DNA from: Gordonia neofelifaecis NRRL B-59395
GTDB lineage: Bacteria; Actinomycetota; Actinomycetes; Mycobacteriales; Mycobacteriaceae
Direction: 5' to 3'
Length of the DNA: 64,000 nucleotides
NCBI RefSeq assembly: GCF_000192435.1
Contig: NZ_AEUD01000006.1
Location: forward strand, 124,001-188,000
The position numbers and the translations under genes were made by a program. This document shows, piece after piece, positions 43,557 to 52,231 of this stretch; the stretch's first letter is position 1, and each line of letters begins with the position of its first letter. The notes below the pieces were generated by a model. That model was not told the DNA's origin, did not search any database, and was given only the letters and a program-made list of their open reading frames with translations.

Positions 43557-44996
43557 GTGAGCACCAGTCAGAACGGCGCGCAGAAGATGTTCGTCGGCGG
43601 CCGGATCCGCGGTCTGCGGGCCGATCGCGCGCTGTCGCAACAGGCGCTGGCCGCCATGCTCGGCATCTCGGCGTCGTACCTCAACCAGATCGAACACGAC
43701 AACCGTCCGCTGACCGGCCCGGTGCTGGCGAAGATCACCGAGATGTTCGGCCTCGACATCGACTTCTTCGATCCGCAGGACGACGTCCGGCTGGTCGCCG
43801 AACTGCGCGAGGCGCTGCTCGACGAGGACCTCGACTTCGACCCCGCGGCGAGCGACGCAGGCGAGGTCGCCTCGATGGTCGGCAGTCACCGGGCGATCGC
43901 CGAGGCCCTGGTCGGCATGTATCAGCGGTACCGAGTGGTGTCCGAGCAACTCGCGGCGGCGACCGCCGGGCGCGGCGATGCGAGCACCCGGGGCACCATC
44001 AGCGCACCGCACGAAGAGGTACGCAACTTCTTCTATCAGCGGCGCAACTACATCCACGAGTTGGACGAGGCCGCCGAGGACCTCACGACCCGGATGCGCA
44101 TGCACTCGGCCGACGTCCGCACCGGGCTGGCCGCCCGGCTCGAAGACCGTCACGGAGTGCGGATCGTGCGACGCGTCGATCTGGGCGACGACGTGCTGCA
44201 TCGATTCGACCCCGAACGCAGGCAGCTGGAGTTCTCCGCCGCCCTGTCAGCCGGACAGCGAACCTTCAAGATCGCCGCCGAGCTCGCCTATCTCGAGTTC
44301 GGCGACCTCATCGACGGCCTGGTCGACGAAGGCGGCTTCACCACCGACGACGCGGCGGCCCTGGGTCGCCAGGGCCTGGCCAATTACTTCGCCGCGGCCG
44401 CGGTGCTCCCCTACAGCCAGTTCCACGGCGCCGCCGAGGACTTCCGCTACGACATCGAGCGGCTCTCGGCGTTCTACGCGGTGTCGTACGAGACGATCTG
44501 CCATCGGCTCTCCACCCTGCAGCGGCCGAGCCTCCGCGGAGTTCCGTGGACCTTCGTCCGCGTCGACCGCGCCGGCAACATGTCGAAGCGGCAGTCGGCG
44601 ACCGGATTCAACTTCTCCTCCAGCGGCGGCACCTGCCCGCTGTGGAACGTCTACGAGGCGTTCGTCTCGCCGGGCAAGATCCTGACGCAGATCACCGAGA
44701 TGCCCGACGGGCGCGAGTACTTCTGGGTGTCGCGCACCGTGGAGCGCCGGGCCGCCCGGTACGGCCAGCCCGGCAAGTCGTTCGCCATCGGGATGGGCTG
44801 CGAACTGCGGCACGCCGACCGGGTGATCTACTCCGACGGCACCGAGATCGGACCGACGGCCAAGGTGACGCCGATCGGTGCGGGCTGCCGGGTCTGCGAC
44901 CGGCTCAACTGCCCCCAGCGCGCCTTTCCACAGCTCGGCGCGAACCTCGCCATCGACGAGCATCGCAGCACCGTTTCCCCGTACATGCCGGGCTGA
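43557..44996 (+). CDS. ramB: RamB, regulator of acetate and glyoxylate metabolism
   Basis: A 479-residue ScfR-type regulator. The N-terminal XRE helix-turn-helix is LSQQALAAMLGISASYLNQIE (about residues 25-45). A middle IrrE/ImmA-like region follows, and the C-terminal domain carries the conserved CELRHADRVIY and CRVCDRLNCPQRAFP cysteine motifs. RamB controls aceA/aceB and acetate activation in corynebacteria and icl1 in mycobacteria. The start GTG at 43557 follows AGAGGAAG. Its probable target aceA lies divergently two genes away, with a matching box. The role in detail is from family knowledge. Confidence 0.9.
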   Translation: MSTSQNGAQKMFVGGRIRGLRADRALSQQALAAMLGISASYLNQIEHDNRPLTGPVLAKITEMFGLDIDFFDPQDDVRLVAELREALLDEDLDFDPAASDAGEVASMVGSHRAIAEALVGMYQRYRVVSEQLAAATAGRGDASTRGTISAPHEEVRNFFYQRRNYIHELDEAAEDLTTRMRMHSADVRTGLAARLEDRHGVRIVRRVDLGDDVLHRFDPERRQLEFSAALSAGQRTFKIAAELAYLEFGDLIDGLVDEGGFTTDDAAALGRQGLANYFAAAAVLPYSQFHGAAEDFRYDIERLSAFYAVSYETICHRLSTLQRPSLRGVPWTFVRVDRAGNMSKRQSATGFNFSSSGGTCPLWNVYEAFVSPGKILTQITEMPDGREYFWVSRTVERRAARYGQPGKSFAIGMGCELRHADRVIYSDGTEIGPTAKVTPIGAGCRVCDRLNCPQRAFPQLGANLAIDEHRSTVSPYMPG

Positions 44997-45022
44997 TCGA
45001 ACGGTCGACTACCTTGGGCCAC

Positions 45023-45556
45023 ATGGGCACTCCTCGCGTCTCCCCCGGAACGTTCGGCGATCTGGGGCCGGTCAACTGGCTCGTGGTCAAGGCCATGGGA
45101 CTCGCCACGGGCACCGACGACCCGCACATCTTCGCCACGCTCGGGCGCAGCCGCGGCCTGTTCCGCGGCTGGTTGCACTTCTCGTCGCGCATGATGCCGC
45201 TCGGCGAACTGTCGCGGCGCGAGACCGAGATGATCATCATCCGCGTCGCCCACCTTCGCGGCTGCGACTACGAGCTCGACCATCACCGGCGCCTCGGAGC
45301 GCGGGCGGGCATCGACGCCGAGTCGTTCCAGCAGATCCTCGACGGACCGGACGCGGGCTGGGGCGACCGCGAGCGCAGTCTGCTGCTCGCGGTCGACGAG
45401 CTGGTAGCGACGCGGGATCTGTCCGACCTCACGTGGGACGCGCTGCGGCGGCATCTCACCGAACGGAAGGCGATCGCGTTCACCCTGCTCGTCGGACAGT
45501 ACGACAGCCTCGCCACCACGATCACCGCGCTGCGCGTTCAGCGCGACGAGTTCTGA
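45023..45556 (+). CDS. AhpD/carboxymuconolactone decarboxylase-family protein (Rv0464c-like)
   Basis: A 177-residue all-helical CMD/AhpD-fold protein. It has RETEMIIIRVAHLRGCDYELDHHRRL, where the usual CxxC is reduced to one cysteine (Cys78) followed by the family His. That argues against AhpD-like disulfide reduction and for a different role. It lies 26 bases downstream of ramB and is probably co-transcribed, as with Rv0464c/RamB in M. tuberculosis. The methyltransferase gene begins 11 bases downstream. Confidence 0.78.
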   Translation: MGTPRVSPGTFGDLGPVNWLVVKAMGLATGTDDPHIFATLGRSRGLFRGWLHFSSRMMPLGELSRRETEMIIIRVAHLRGCDYELDHHRRLGARAGIDAESFQQILDGPDAGWGDRERSLLLAVDELVATRDLSDLTWDALRRHLTERKAIAFTLLVGQYDSLATTITALRVQRDEF

Positions 45557-45566
45557 GTCGACCGCC

Positions 45567-46226
45567 ATGTCCTCCATCGCGCAGCGTCTGATGGGCAACC
45601 CGGCGTTCTCACAGATCTACGAGCGGCTGTGGCGACCCGCGTTCACCCGGGGCTTCAGTCTCGGCGGCTCGGAGACCGCGGATTACGACCGCGCCCTGCG
45701 CGCCTACCTGGCTCGGCCGGGCGATCGTCTCGTTCTCGACATCGCCTGCGGCCCGGGCAATTACAGCGAGGATGCCGCGCGCGGCCTCACCGGCGACGGC
45801 CGCTACGTCGGCCTGGACTTCTCGGCCAGCATGCTCGCCGAAGCGCAGCGCGCCCATCGTCTGCCGCGCATCGCCTATGTGCGCGGCGACGCCCATCGAC
45901 TGCCGGTGCCCGACTCGACCGTCGACACCGTCCTCTGCCTCGCGGCCCTCTATCTGATCCCCGATCCGCTGCCGGTCCTCGACGAGATGGCGCGCGTGGT
46001 GAAACCGGGCGGCGAGCTGATCGTCTTCACCTCGGTGAAGGCGTCGATCGCCGCGCTCCCCGGAGCCGAGTCCGTCGTCGGGTTGTCCGGCCTGCGCATC
46101 TTCGGCCGCCGCGAGATCGTCGCACGACTCGAGGCACTGGGCATGGAGCATGTCGAGCAGACGATCACCGGGGTGGGGCAGTACGTGCACGCCCGACGAC
46201 CGCACGAGGAGAGGACCGATGTCTGA
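45567..46226 (+). CDS. SAM-dependent methyltransferase (class I)
   Basis: A 219-residue Rossmann-fold methyltransferase. Motif I is VLDIACGPGNYSEDAARGL, motif II YVGLDFSASMLAEAQ, with ALYLIPDPLPVLDEMARVV as motif IV and VKPGGELIVFT as motif V-VI, typical of small-molecule methyltransferases. The last 8 bases overlap the cupin gene. It is part of the three-gene run after ramB. The substrate is unknown. Confidence 0.83.
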   Translation: MSSIAQRLMGNPAFSQIYERLWRPAFTRGFSLGGSETADYDRALRAYLARPGDRLVLDIACGPGNYSEDAARGLTGDGRYVGLDFSASMLAEAQRAHRLPRIAYVRGDAHRLPVPDSTVDTVLCLAALYLIPDPLPVLDEMARVVKPGGELIVFTSVKASIAALPGAESVVGLSGLRIFGRREIVARLEALGMEHVEQTITGVGQYVHARRPHEERTDV

Positions 46227-46560
46227 GCCGGAGCACGCGCCCGCATACGCCCTTCTGACGGACCTCGATGCGCCGAACCCCGACGGCGAGGGCGCGAAGC
46301 CGGCGATCAAGCGCATTCACAAGAGCGACTCCGAGACCGTGGTCCGACTGTCGTTCCGCGCAGGTCAGGAGATGGCCGAGCATCTGGCCGCCCACCCGAT
46401 CGTCGTGCTCGGCCAGGCGGGAGCGATCGACTTCACCGTCCAGGGCGAGACCTTCCGCCTCGAACCAGGCAGCGCGATCCGTGTCGACGCTCGTGTGCCT
46501 CACGCCCTCCGTGCCGTCACCGACGGAGCGGTGACCCTGATCGTCGTGCACGGGGGCTGA
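46219..46560 (+). CDS. Cupin-domain protein
   Basis: A 113-residue single cupin. Two beta-barrel motifs are seen, AEHLAAHPIVVLGQAGAIDF (first, His pair AEHLAAH) and RVPHALRAVTDG (second, His of DARVPHA). Such small cupins bind a metal and often act in detoxification or redox-related steps. The ATG at 46219 follows GAGGAGAGG. It overlaps the methyltransferase gene by 8 bases, so the two are coupled. No specific function can be assigned. Confidence 0.75.
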   Translation: MSEPEHAPAYALLTDLDAPNPDGEGAKPAIKRIHKSDSETVVRLSFRAGQEMAEHLAAHPIVVLGQAGAIDFTVQGETFRLEPGSAIRVDARVPHALRAVTDGAVTLIVVHGG

Positions 46561-46582
46561 TCCGGGGCCGTCGTCACCCGTC

Positions 46583-46712
46583 GGTTGAGCCGACGCGAGC
46601 GTAGCGAGTGGCGTGTCGAAACCCCCGTCACTCGGGCTGGAAGTTCTTGACTACCAGCGGATCTCACGGTGATTTCGACACGACCTCGGCTAGCGCCTCG
46701 GTTCGGCTCAAT
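46583..46712. repeat. Inverted interspersed repeat (GGTTGAGCC ... TCGGCTCAA type)
   Basis: The arm 46583-46622 (GGTTGAGCCGACGCGAGC, then AGTGGCGTGTCGAAACC) is followed by an inverted arm from 46671 to 46712 (GATTTCGACACG, ending in TTCGGCTCAA). It is a stem-forming, non-coding element related to the repeat at 36604-36716, and sits between the cupin gene and the permease promoter. Confidence 0.7.
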
Positions 46713-46791
46713 CAGCGGTTGGGCGGCCCCATGCCGATGTGATTCACGGCATGTATTGACATTCACAGTGGCACGGCTCACCATTCAATAC

Positions 46792-46809
46792 TGACTGAAC
46801 ACTCACTCA
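46792..46809. promoter_or_regulatory. Shared palindrome, copy A (weak), before APC permease
   Basis: TGACTGAACACTCACTCA matches TGACTGAGTACTTAGTCA (58780) at 14 of 18 positions. It ends 17 bases before the permease start. A possible -35 element TTGACA is at 46756-46761. Confidence 0.5.
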
Positions 46810-46826
46810 GCATTGAAGGAGCCTCG

Positions 46827-48323
46827 ATGGTCCAATCTCTCGACGCGACCGGGACGACACCGCTTCCGGACACCGCGCCCGACGCCAACAGCGACGACCG
46901 ATCCCTGCCGCAGGGCGTCCTGCCACTGTGGGCGGTCTTCGGCGTATCGCTCGGCATCCTCGCGCCCGCCTCCACTCTGGCCCTCGCGATCGGCGTCATC
47001 ATGGCGCAGGTCGGCGCACTGAGCTGGGTCACCTGGGCGGTCACCTCGGTCCTCGTGCTGGGCTTCGCCGGCGGCATCTCCTGGCTAGCGAAGCGATTCA
47101 CCACGACCGGCGGCGTCTACGGCCTGACCACGCGGGCCGCCGGCCGCGGACCCGGCTTCTTCGTGATGTTCGCCCATCTCGCGTCGTCATTGGTGTCTGG
47201 CCCCGCGTGCGTCCTCGGCGCCGCGATCTATCTCGACGCGTGGCTCCGGAAGCTCGGCGTGCCCTACAACCCGTGGATCCTCGCCGGCTGCTCCGCGGCG
47301 ATCGCCGTCGCCGTGACCGCTCTCTCGCTCCGCGAGGTGAAGCTGTCGGCCAAACTCCTGCTGCTCATCGAGTTCTGCACCGTGCTGGTGATCGTCGCCC
47401 TGATGATCGTCATCCTGTTCCGCGTCCCCGGCGGTCCGATCGACAGCAGGCAGTTCGACTTCAGCGGCTTCTCGATCACCGCAGTCCTCGCCGTCGCGGG
47501 CTTCTCGGTGTTCTCCATGGCCGGCTTCGACCACGCCGTCACACTCGGGCGCGAAGCTCGCAATCCCAAGAAGGCGATCAGCCTGGCGGTGATCGGCTCG
47601 GTCTCGGCATGCGGTCTGCTCTACCTCGTCGGGACGTACGTGATCGTCCTCGGCTTCCGCGACATGCCGCTCGATGAAGCGCTCAACGCTCCGCTGGACG
47701 CCCTCGCCGACCACTACGGCGTCGGGTGGCTCGCCCATCTCATCGACCCCGGCGTCGCGATCAGCTTCTTCGGCTCCACGCTCGGCATCATGGCGGGCAC
47801 CAGCCGCACCGTGTACACGATGTCGCGCGATGGCATGCTTCCCAAGGTGCTCTCCGGCGTCGACCCGGTGCACAAGACTCCGCGCAACGCGGTCCTGGGC
47901 ATCGGCGCCCTGTACGTGGTCGTCGCCGTTCTCGGTGCACTGCTGGCCCGCGCCACCACCACCTACGGTCTGCTCGGCACGTTCGCGGGCTACATGCTCG
48001 TGGCGACATACGGCGCCACCGTGCTGGCGGCCGGTTGGTACGCGATGAAGACCCGCACGATCGGGCTCGGCATCGCCGCGGCCACCGTGCTCGCCGCCTT
48101 CGGTTCGGCAGTCATCTACTGGAACTCGTTCAACCCGTTCCCGCAGGGCGCGAAGTTCTGGGTGGCGATCATCTTCTTCGTGTCGATCGTCGCGATCGTG
48201 GGCGGCTACGCCTACCTGAAAGCCCGCCGGCCCGAGATCATCCGACGCGTCGGCGAGACCGACCGCCAGACCGATGCCGACGTGAATGCCGCCGCCGAGA
48301 CCGAGGTCGACCTCGCGGGCTGA
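46827..48323 (+). CDS. APC-family amino acid/polyamine permease
   Basis: A 498-residue membrane protein with about 12 hydrophobic segments in the APC layout. GVSLGILAPASTLALAIGVI, LTTRAAGRGPGFFVMFAHLA and GFDHAVTLGREARNPKKAISLAVIGSV (the conserved E-x-x-x-P-x-K cytosolic loop, here EARNPKKAI) are typical of amino acid and polyamine transporters. The ATG at 46827 follows AAGGAG. It is the first gene of the region with the shared TGACTGAG palindrome, and probably feeds substrate to the pathway encoded by 49357-54881 and 55861-64000. The substrate is not predictable. Confidence 0.86.
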   Translation: MVQSLDATGTTPLPDTAPDANSDDRSLPQGVLPLWAVFGVSLGILAPASTLALAIGVIMAQVGALSWVTWAVTSVLVLGFAGGISWLAKRFTTTGGVYGLTTRAAGRGPGFFVMFAHLASSLVSGPACVLGAAIYLDAWLRKLGVPYNPWILAGCSAAIAVAVTALSLREVKLSAKLLLLIEFCTVLVIVALMIVILFRVPGGPIDSRQFDFSGFSITAVLAVAGFSVFSMAGFDHAVTLGREARNPKKAISLAVIGSVSACGLLYLVGTYVIVLGFRDMPLDEALNAPLDALADHYGVGWLAHLIDPGVAISFFGSTLGIMAGTSRTVYTMSRDGMLPKVLSGVDPVHKTPRNAVLGIGALYVVVAVLGALLARATTTYGLLGTFAGYMLVATYGATVLAAGWYAMKTRTIGLGIAAATVLAAFGSAVIYWNSFNPFPQGAKFWVAIIFFVSIVAIVGGYAYLKARRPEIIRRVGETDRQTDADVNAAAETEVDLAG

Positions 48324-48338
48324 TCACCGGCGGGAACG

Positions 48339-49214
48339 TCAGAACGACCGGTAGTCGCGAATCGACATTCGCGGTCCCCGGCGTTCTGGCATTCCCGCTC
48401 CCACCTCGCACAGCCTGATCACGCGATACCGCTGGCCCGCATACGGTTCCAGCAGTTCCAGCATGCGCTCGTCGTCGACGCGCTCACCGATCAGCGCGGT
48501 GCCGACCACCGAGGGCGTGTGGTAGTCGCCGACCGGCACCGCGTCGGGGTCGCCGAGCGCACGAATCCTGGTGTGCGCCGCAGTCCACGGCCCGATCCCC
48601 CGGAGCGCGGTGAGGCGGTCGCATTTCGATTCGACGTCGACCGCCGCGGCCGCCCGGATCGTCCGCGCCCGCACCGGCTCCAAACCGCTGCGGTGCCAGT
48701 CCGCCTCGGTGATCTCCCGCCAGCGCGATCGCGGCGGCGGAACACGCATGTCGGCCGGAACCGGCCCCGGCGCGCGGTCTCCGTATCTCGTCAGCAGGTA
48801 CCGCCACGCGCGGTAGGCCTCCGATCCGACCACCTTCTGCTCCATCACCGACGCCACGAGCGCCTCCCACACCCGGCCGGACCGTCCGATCGCGAGGCCC
48901 GGCGACCGCCGCACGAGCCGCGCCACCACATCGTCGCGCGGCACCAGCGCCTCGCGGTCGTCGTCCGCACCGACGAGTGCGGGCGCCGAGTCGATCAGCC
49001 ACCCGGCCCCGGCGCCCCAGGCGCGAACCCAGACCTCACCCGCACCGCTCTGCGCGACGGCCAGCGTTCCCGGCCCGTCGGGCGTATGCACCGCACGCCA
49101 CATCGACCCGTCCGGCGCCAGCCGGAACGCAGGATCCCGTCCTCCCCGCTGATGGACCGAGAGCACCGTTCGAACCGAGACCGGGGAGGTCGGCATCCAT
49201 CGGCGCTGCTGCAT
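48339..49214 (-). CDS. DNA-3-methyladenine glycosylase-like HhH-GPD protein
   Basis: A 291-residue base-excision glycosylase of the AlkA type. The helix-hairpin-helix region reads RLTALRGIGPWTAAH, followed by the catalytic Asp in VPVGDYHTPS. The N-terminal domain is AlkA-like, without the zinc-binding adaptive-response domain of Ada. It removes alkylated bases. The start ATG at 49214 follows GGAGGAGTG. The gene is unrelated to its neighbours in function and runs opposite to both; its stop is 15 bases from the stop of the APC permease. Confidence 0.83.
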   Translation of the reverse strand: MQQRRWMPTSPVSVRTVLSVHQRGGRDPAFRLAPDGSMWRAVHTPDGPGTLAVAQSGAGEVWVRAWGAGAGWLIDSAPALVGADDDREALVPRDDVVARLVRRSPGLAIGRSGRVWEALVASVMEQKVVGSEAYRAWRYLLTRYGDRAPGPVPADMRVPPPRSRWREITEADWHRSGLEPVRARTIRAAAAVDVESKCDRLTALRGIGPWTAAHTRIRALGDPDAVPVGDYHTPSVVGTALIGERVDDERMLELLEPYAGQRYRVIRLCEVGAGMPERRGPRMSIRDYRSF

Positions 49215-49323
49215 CACTCCTCCATCCTGCCCGCGCGCTCGGCGCCGCATGCAGCACCCGGTGACCTGATCCGATATCTCCCGCCGAGTGTGACTTGACA
49301 CACCACGGATCTCTCGGCATTCT

Positions 49324-49341
49324 TAACTGAGCAATCAGTCA
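49324..49341. promoter_or_regulatory. Shared palindrome, copy B (weak), before acyl-CoA synthetase operon
   Basis: TAACTGAGCAATCAGTCA matches TGACTGAGTACTTAGTCA at 14 of 18 positions and ends 15 bases before the start at 49357. A promoter candidate TTGACA (49295-49300) with CATTCT 18 bases later (49319-49324) precedes it. Confidence 0.55.
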
Positions 49342-49356
49342 GTTGGAAGGTGAACA

Positions 49357-51402
49357 GTGAACAGCCCAGTCCTCTCCCCCGCCCGAACCGGGCTGTCCGT
49401 GTTCAGCGATCCCCGCTCGGTCGCCGTCATCGGCGCCTCCGCCAACCGCGCCAAGTGGGGCTACTGGCTGGCAGCGGGCGCACTCGCCGGCGCCCACCGC
49501 CGGGACGTCCACCTGGTGAACGCCCGCGGCGGCGACATCCTGGGACACGCCTGCGTCACCTCACTCACCGCGATCGACGAGGCACCCGAGCTCGTCGCGC
49601 TCTGCGTCCCGGGCCCGATGGTCGGCGCCGTGGTCGACGAGGCCCTGGCACTGGGCGTCAAAGGCTTCCTCGGCATCACCGCCGGGATCGAGGACGAGCC
49701 GGCGATCGCGGCCCGGATCCGCGCGGCGGGAGCCCGCCTGGTCGGCGGCAACAGTCTCGGAATCTTCGACGCCGCAGGCGAGCTCGATCTCAGCTGGGGC
49801 ACCTTCACGCCGGGCTCCATGGCGATCGTCTCGCAGAGCGGACAGCTCGGCAGCGAACTCGCGCGGCTCGGCGAGCAGAACGGCATCGGCGTCTCCCGCT
49901 TCGTCTCGATCGGCAACCAGAACGATGTGACCGCAGCCGAACTGCTCCTCGATCTGGCCGGACACGACGACACGCGGGTGGTCGCGTTGTATCTCGAGTC
50001 CTTCGACGGCGGCGAGGCCGTGTTCGATGCGCTGCGGGCGCTCCGCGAGGCGGGCAAGCAGACCATCCTGCTGACCGTCGGCTCCAGCGCCGCAGGCAGC
50101 CGCCTCGCGCGGTCGCACACCGGCTCGCTCACCGCACCGGTCGACGTCGTCGACGCGGTCTGCCGTGCGACGGGCGTACTGCGTGCGCATTCTCCCGCCG
50201 AGGTCATCGATGTGGCCCGCACGGTCATCGCCGGCGCGATCCCGGCCGGGCGGAACGTGGTGGTCGTGGGCGACAGCGGCGGCCAATGCGGCATCGCCGC
50301 CGACCGCGCCGGGGACTACGGGCTCGCGGTCCCCGCCCTGAGCGCAGCGGCGTCGAAGGACCTCGAGGCCCTCCTGCCCGCCGGTGCGGCGATCAGCAAT
50401 CCCGTCGACCTGGCCGGAGCCGGCGAAGCCGATCTCGACAACTACGTCCGCGCCGTCGCCTCGGCGATCGCCGATCCCGGCGTCGACGCCGCCGTTCTCA
50501 CCGGCTACTTCGGCTGCTACGGCGCCGACAACCCCGAGCTGATGGACACCGAACTCGGACTCGCCCACCGACTGGCCGCCGCCGCCGACGCGGCGGGCAA
50601 GCCGCTCTACGTCCACTCGATGGTCGCGACCGGGCCGGTCGCCGACCAGCTGTGGGCCTCGGGCGTACCCACCTTCGGCACCGTGGAGCCGCTGCTCCGC
50701 GCGCTGTCCGGCGCCTCAGTGTTCGCCGCACCGTCCCGCGACCTGACCGCCGCGGAGATCTCGGCACAGTTCACCGGTACCGGCTACTGGAGCGCACGCA
50801 CCACGCTGTCGGCGGCCGGCGTGGTCTTCCCCGACGGGGCCGTGGTCACCGACCGCGATCAGGCCGTCGCCGCCGCCGACGCACTGACCGGACCGCTCGT
50901 GCTCAAGGCCGCGTGGCTCGAGCACAAGAGCGAACACGGCGGTGTGGTCGTCGGACTGGTCGGCAGCGACACGGTCGGAGCGGCGTTCGATGAGATGCAC
51001 GGTCGCCTCGGCGACGGCGACTACGTCCTCGAAGAGATGGACGTCCGGCCCGACGGCGTCGAAATGCTCATCGGCTGCCAGCGTCACCCCGATCTGGGCG
51101 TCACCGTGACCGTCGGCACCGGCGGGGTGGCCACCGAGGTGTACGCCGACGTCGTCATGGAGTCCGCGCCCGTCGACGTCGACACCGCCGCCGCGATGAT
51201 CTCCCGCCTGAAGGCGCACAAGCTCCTCGCCGGCTGGCGTGGCAAGCCCGCCACCGACGTCCGCGCACTCGCCGAGACCGTCTCCGCCGTCGCCCGGCTC
51301 GCCGCGGAGAACCCCGATATCGCCGAGATCGAACTGAATCCCGTCCGGGTGGCCCCCGACGGCGTCGTCGCACTCGACGCCCTCATCGTCACCCGGCTCT
51401 GA
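49357..51402 (+). CDS. ADP-forming acyl-CoA synthetase (acetate-CoA ligase family, single chain)
   Basis: A 681-residue fused protein. It has an N-terminal CoA-binding domain (VAVIGASANRAKWGY, about 23-35), succinyl-CoA-synthetase-like domains with the phosphohistidine loop (SHTGSL, His254), and a C-terminal ATP-grasp part (VLKAAWLEHKSEHGGVVVGL and IELNPVRVAPDG). Such NDP-forming enzymes activate organic acids to CoA esters reversibly. It is the first gene of the operon 49357-54881 with an SDR, an aldehyde dehydrogenase and an acyl-CoA dehydrogenase. The next gene begins 27 bases downstream. The acid is unknown; the order suggests it is made by the aldehyde dehydrogenase. Confidence 0.87.
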   Translation: MNSPVLSPARTGLSVFSDPRSVAVIGASANRAKWGYWLAAGALAGAHRRDVHLVNARGGDILGHACVTSLTAIDEAPELVALCVPGPMVGAVVDEALALGVKGFLGITAGIEDEPAIAARIRAAGARLVGGNSLGIFDAAGELDLSWGTFTPGSMAIVSQSGQLGSELARLGEQNGIGVSRFVSIGNQNDVTAAELLLDLAGHDDTRVVALYLESFDGGEAVFDALRALREAGKQTILLTVGSSAAGSRLARSHTGSLTAPVDVVDAVCRATGVLRAHSPAEVIDVARTVIAGAIPAGRNVVVVGDSGGQCGIAADRAGDYGLAVPALSAAASKDLEALLPAGAAISNPVDLAGAGEADLDNYVRAVASAIADPGVDAAVLTGYFGCYGADNPELMDTELGLAHRLAAAADAAGKPLYVHSMVATGPVADQLWASGVPTFGTVEPLLRALSGASVFAAPSRDLTAAEISAQFTGTGYWSARTTLSAAGVVFPDGAVVTDRDQAVAAADALTGPLVLKAAWLEHKSEHGGVVVGLVGSDTVGAAFDEMHGRLGDGDYVLEEMDVRPDGVEMLIGCQRHPDLGVTVTVGTGGVATEVYADVVMESAPVDVDTAAAMISRLKAHKLLAGWRGKPATDVRALAETVSAVARLAAENPDIAEIELNPVRVAPDGVVALDALIVTRL

Positions 51403-51429
51403 CCGTCACCACCAACGAAAGGCACTCCG

Positions 51430-52230
51430 ATGTCCCTTCCCCTCCTCGATCTGAACACCGAGTTCACCGACCGTGTCGCCGTGGTGACCGGCGGCGGCTC
51501 CGGCATCGGCCGGTCCGTCGCCGTCCGATGGGCGCAGGCCGGCGGCACCGTCGCCGTCATGGGCCGCAGGCCGGAACCGCTCGCCGAGACCGTCGCCCTG
51601 GCCGAGGCCGCGGGCGGCAAAGCCATCGCCGTGTCGTGCGACGTCCGCGACGCGGCTGCCGTCGACGAAGCGATCGACGGCGTCGCCGAGCGCTTCGGCC
51701 GCATCGACGCACTCGTCAACAATGCGGCGGGCAACTTCGTGGCACCGGCCGAGAACATGTCGCCGAACGGCTGGAAGGCCGTCATCGACATCGTCCTCAA
51801 CGGCACCTTCCACTGCACCCGCGCCGCCGCGCGCCACATGCTGCCCGCCGAGCGCGGCAACATCGTGAACGTCATCGCCGGCTACGCCTGGCACGGCCAC
51901 CCCGGCACCGTCCACAGCGCGGCGGCCAAGGGCGGCATCGTGGCGATGACCCGCACCCTGGCCGTCGAGTGGGCCGAGCGCGGCATCCGCATCAACTGCA
52001 TCGTTCCCGGCCCCACCGAGACCGAGGGTGCGGGCGCCGCCCTGTGGCCCACCGACGAGGCCCGCGCGCGGGTGATGGCGTCGGTCCCGATGGCCCGGTT
52101 CACCACGCCCGACGAGGTCGCCGAGTCGGCCGCGTTCCTGATGTCGGACCGCTCCGGCTACGTCACCGGCGATCTGCTCGTCACCGACGGCGGCCAGTGG
52201 CTCGGCAAGTCGATCTACACGGTGGGCTGA
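51430..52230 (+). CDS. Short-chain reductase of the 2,4-dienoyl-CoA reductase type
   Basis: A 266-residue SDR. GGSGIG (about residue 18) and the signature VNNAAGNF are those of 2,4-dienoyl-CoA reductases rather than ordinary SDRs. The active-site Tyr of YxxxK is missing: the segment is GTVHSAAAKGG with Ser four residues before Lys. This is also typical of dienoyl-CoA reductases. PGPTETEGAG fits too. The probable reaction is NADPH reduction of an unsaturated acyl-CoA. It lies between the acyl-CoA synthetase (27 bases) and the aldehyde dehydrogenase (1 base). Which acyl group is unknown. Confidence 0.78.
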   Translation: MSLPLLDLNTEFTDRVAVVTGGGSGIGRSVAVRWAQAGGTVAVMGRRPEPLAETVALAEAAGGKAIAVSCDVRDAAAVDEAIDGVAERFGRIDALVNNAAGNFVAPAENMSPNGWKAVIDIVLNGTFHCTRAAARHMLPAERGNIVNVIAGYAWHGHPGTVHSAAAKGGIVAMTRTLAVEWAERGIRINCIVPGPTETEGAGAALWPTDEARARVMASVPMARFTTPDEVAESAAFLMSDRSGYVTGDLLVTDGGQWLGKSIYTVG

Positions 52231-52231
52231 C

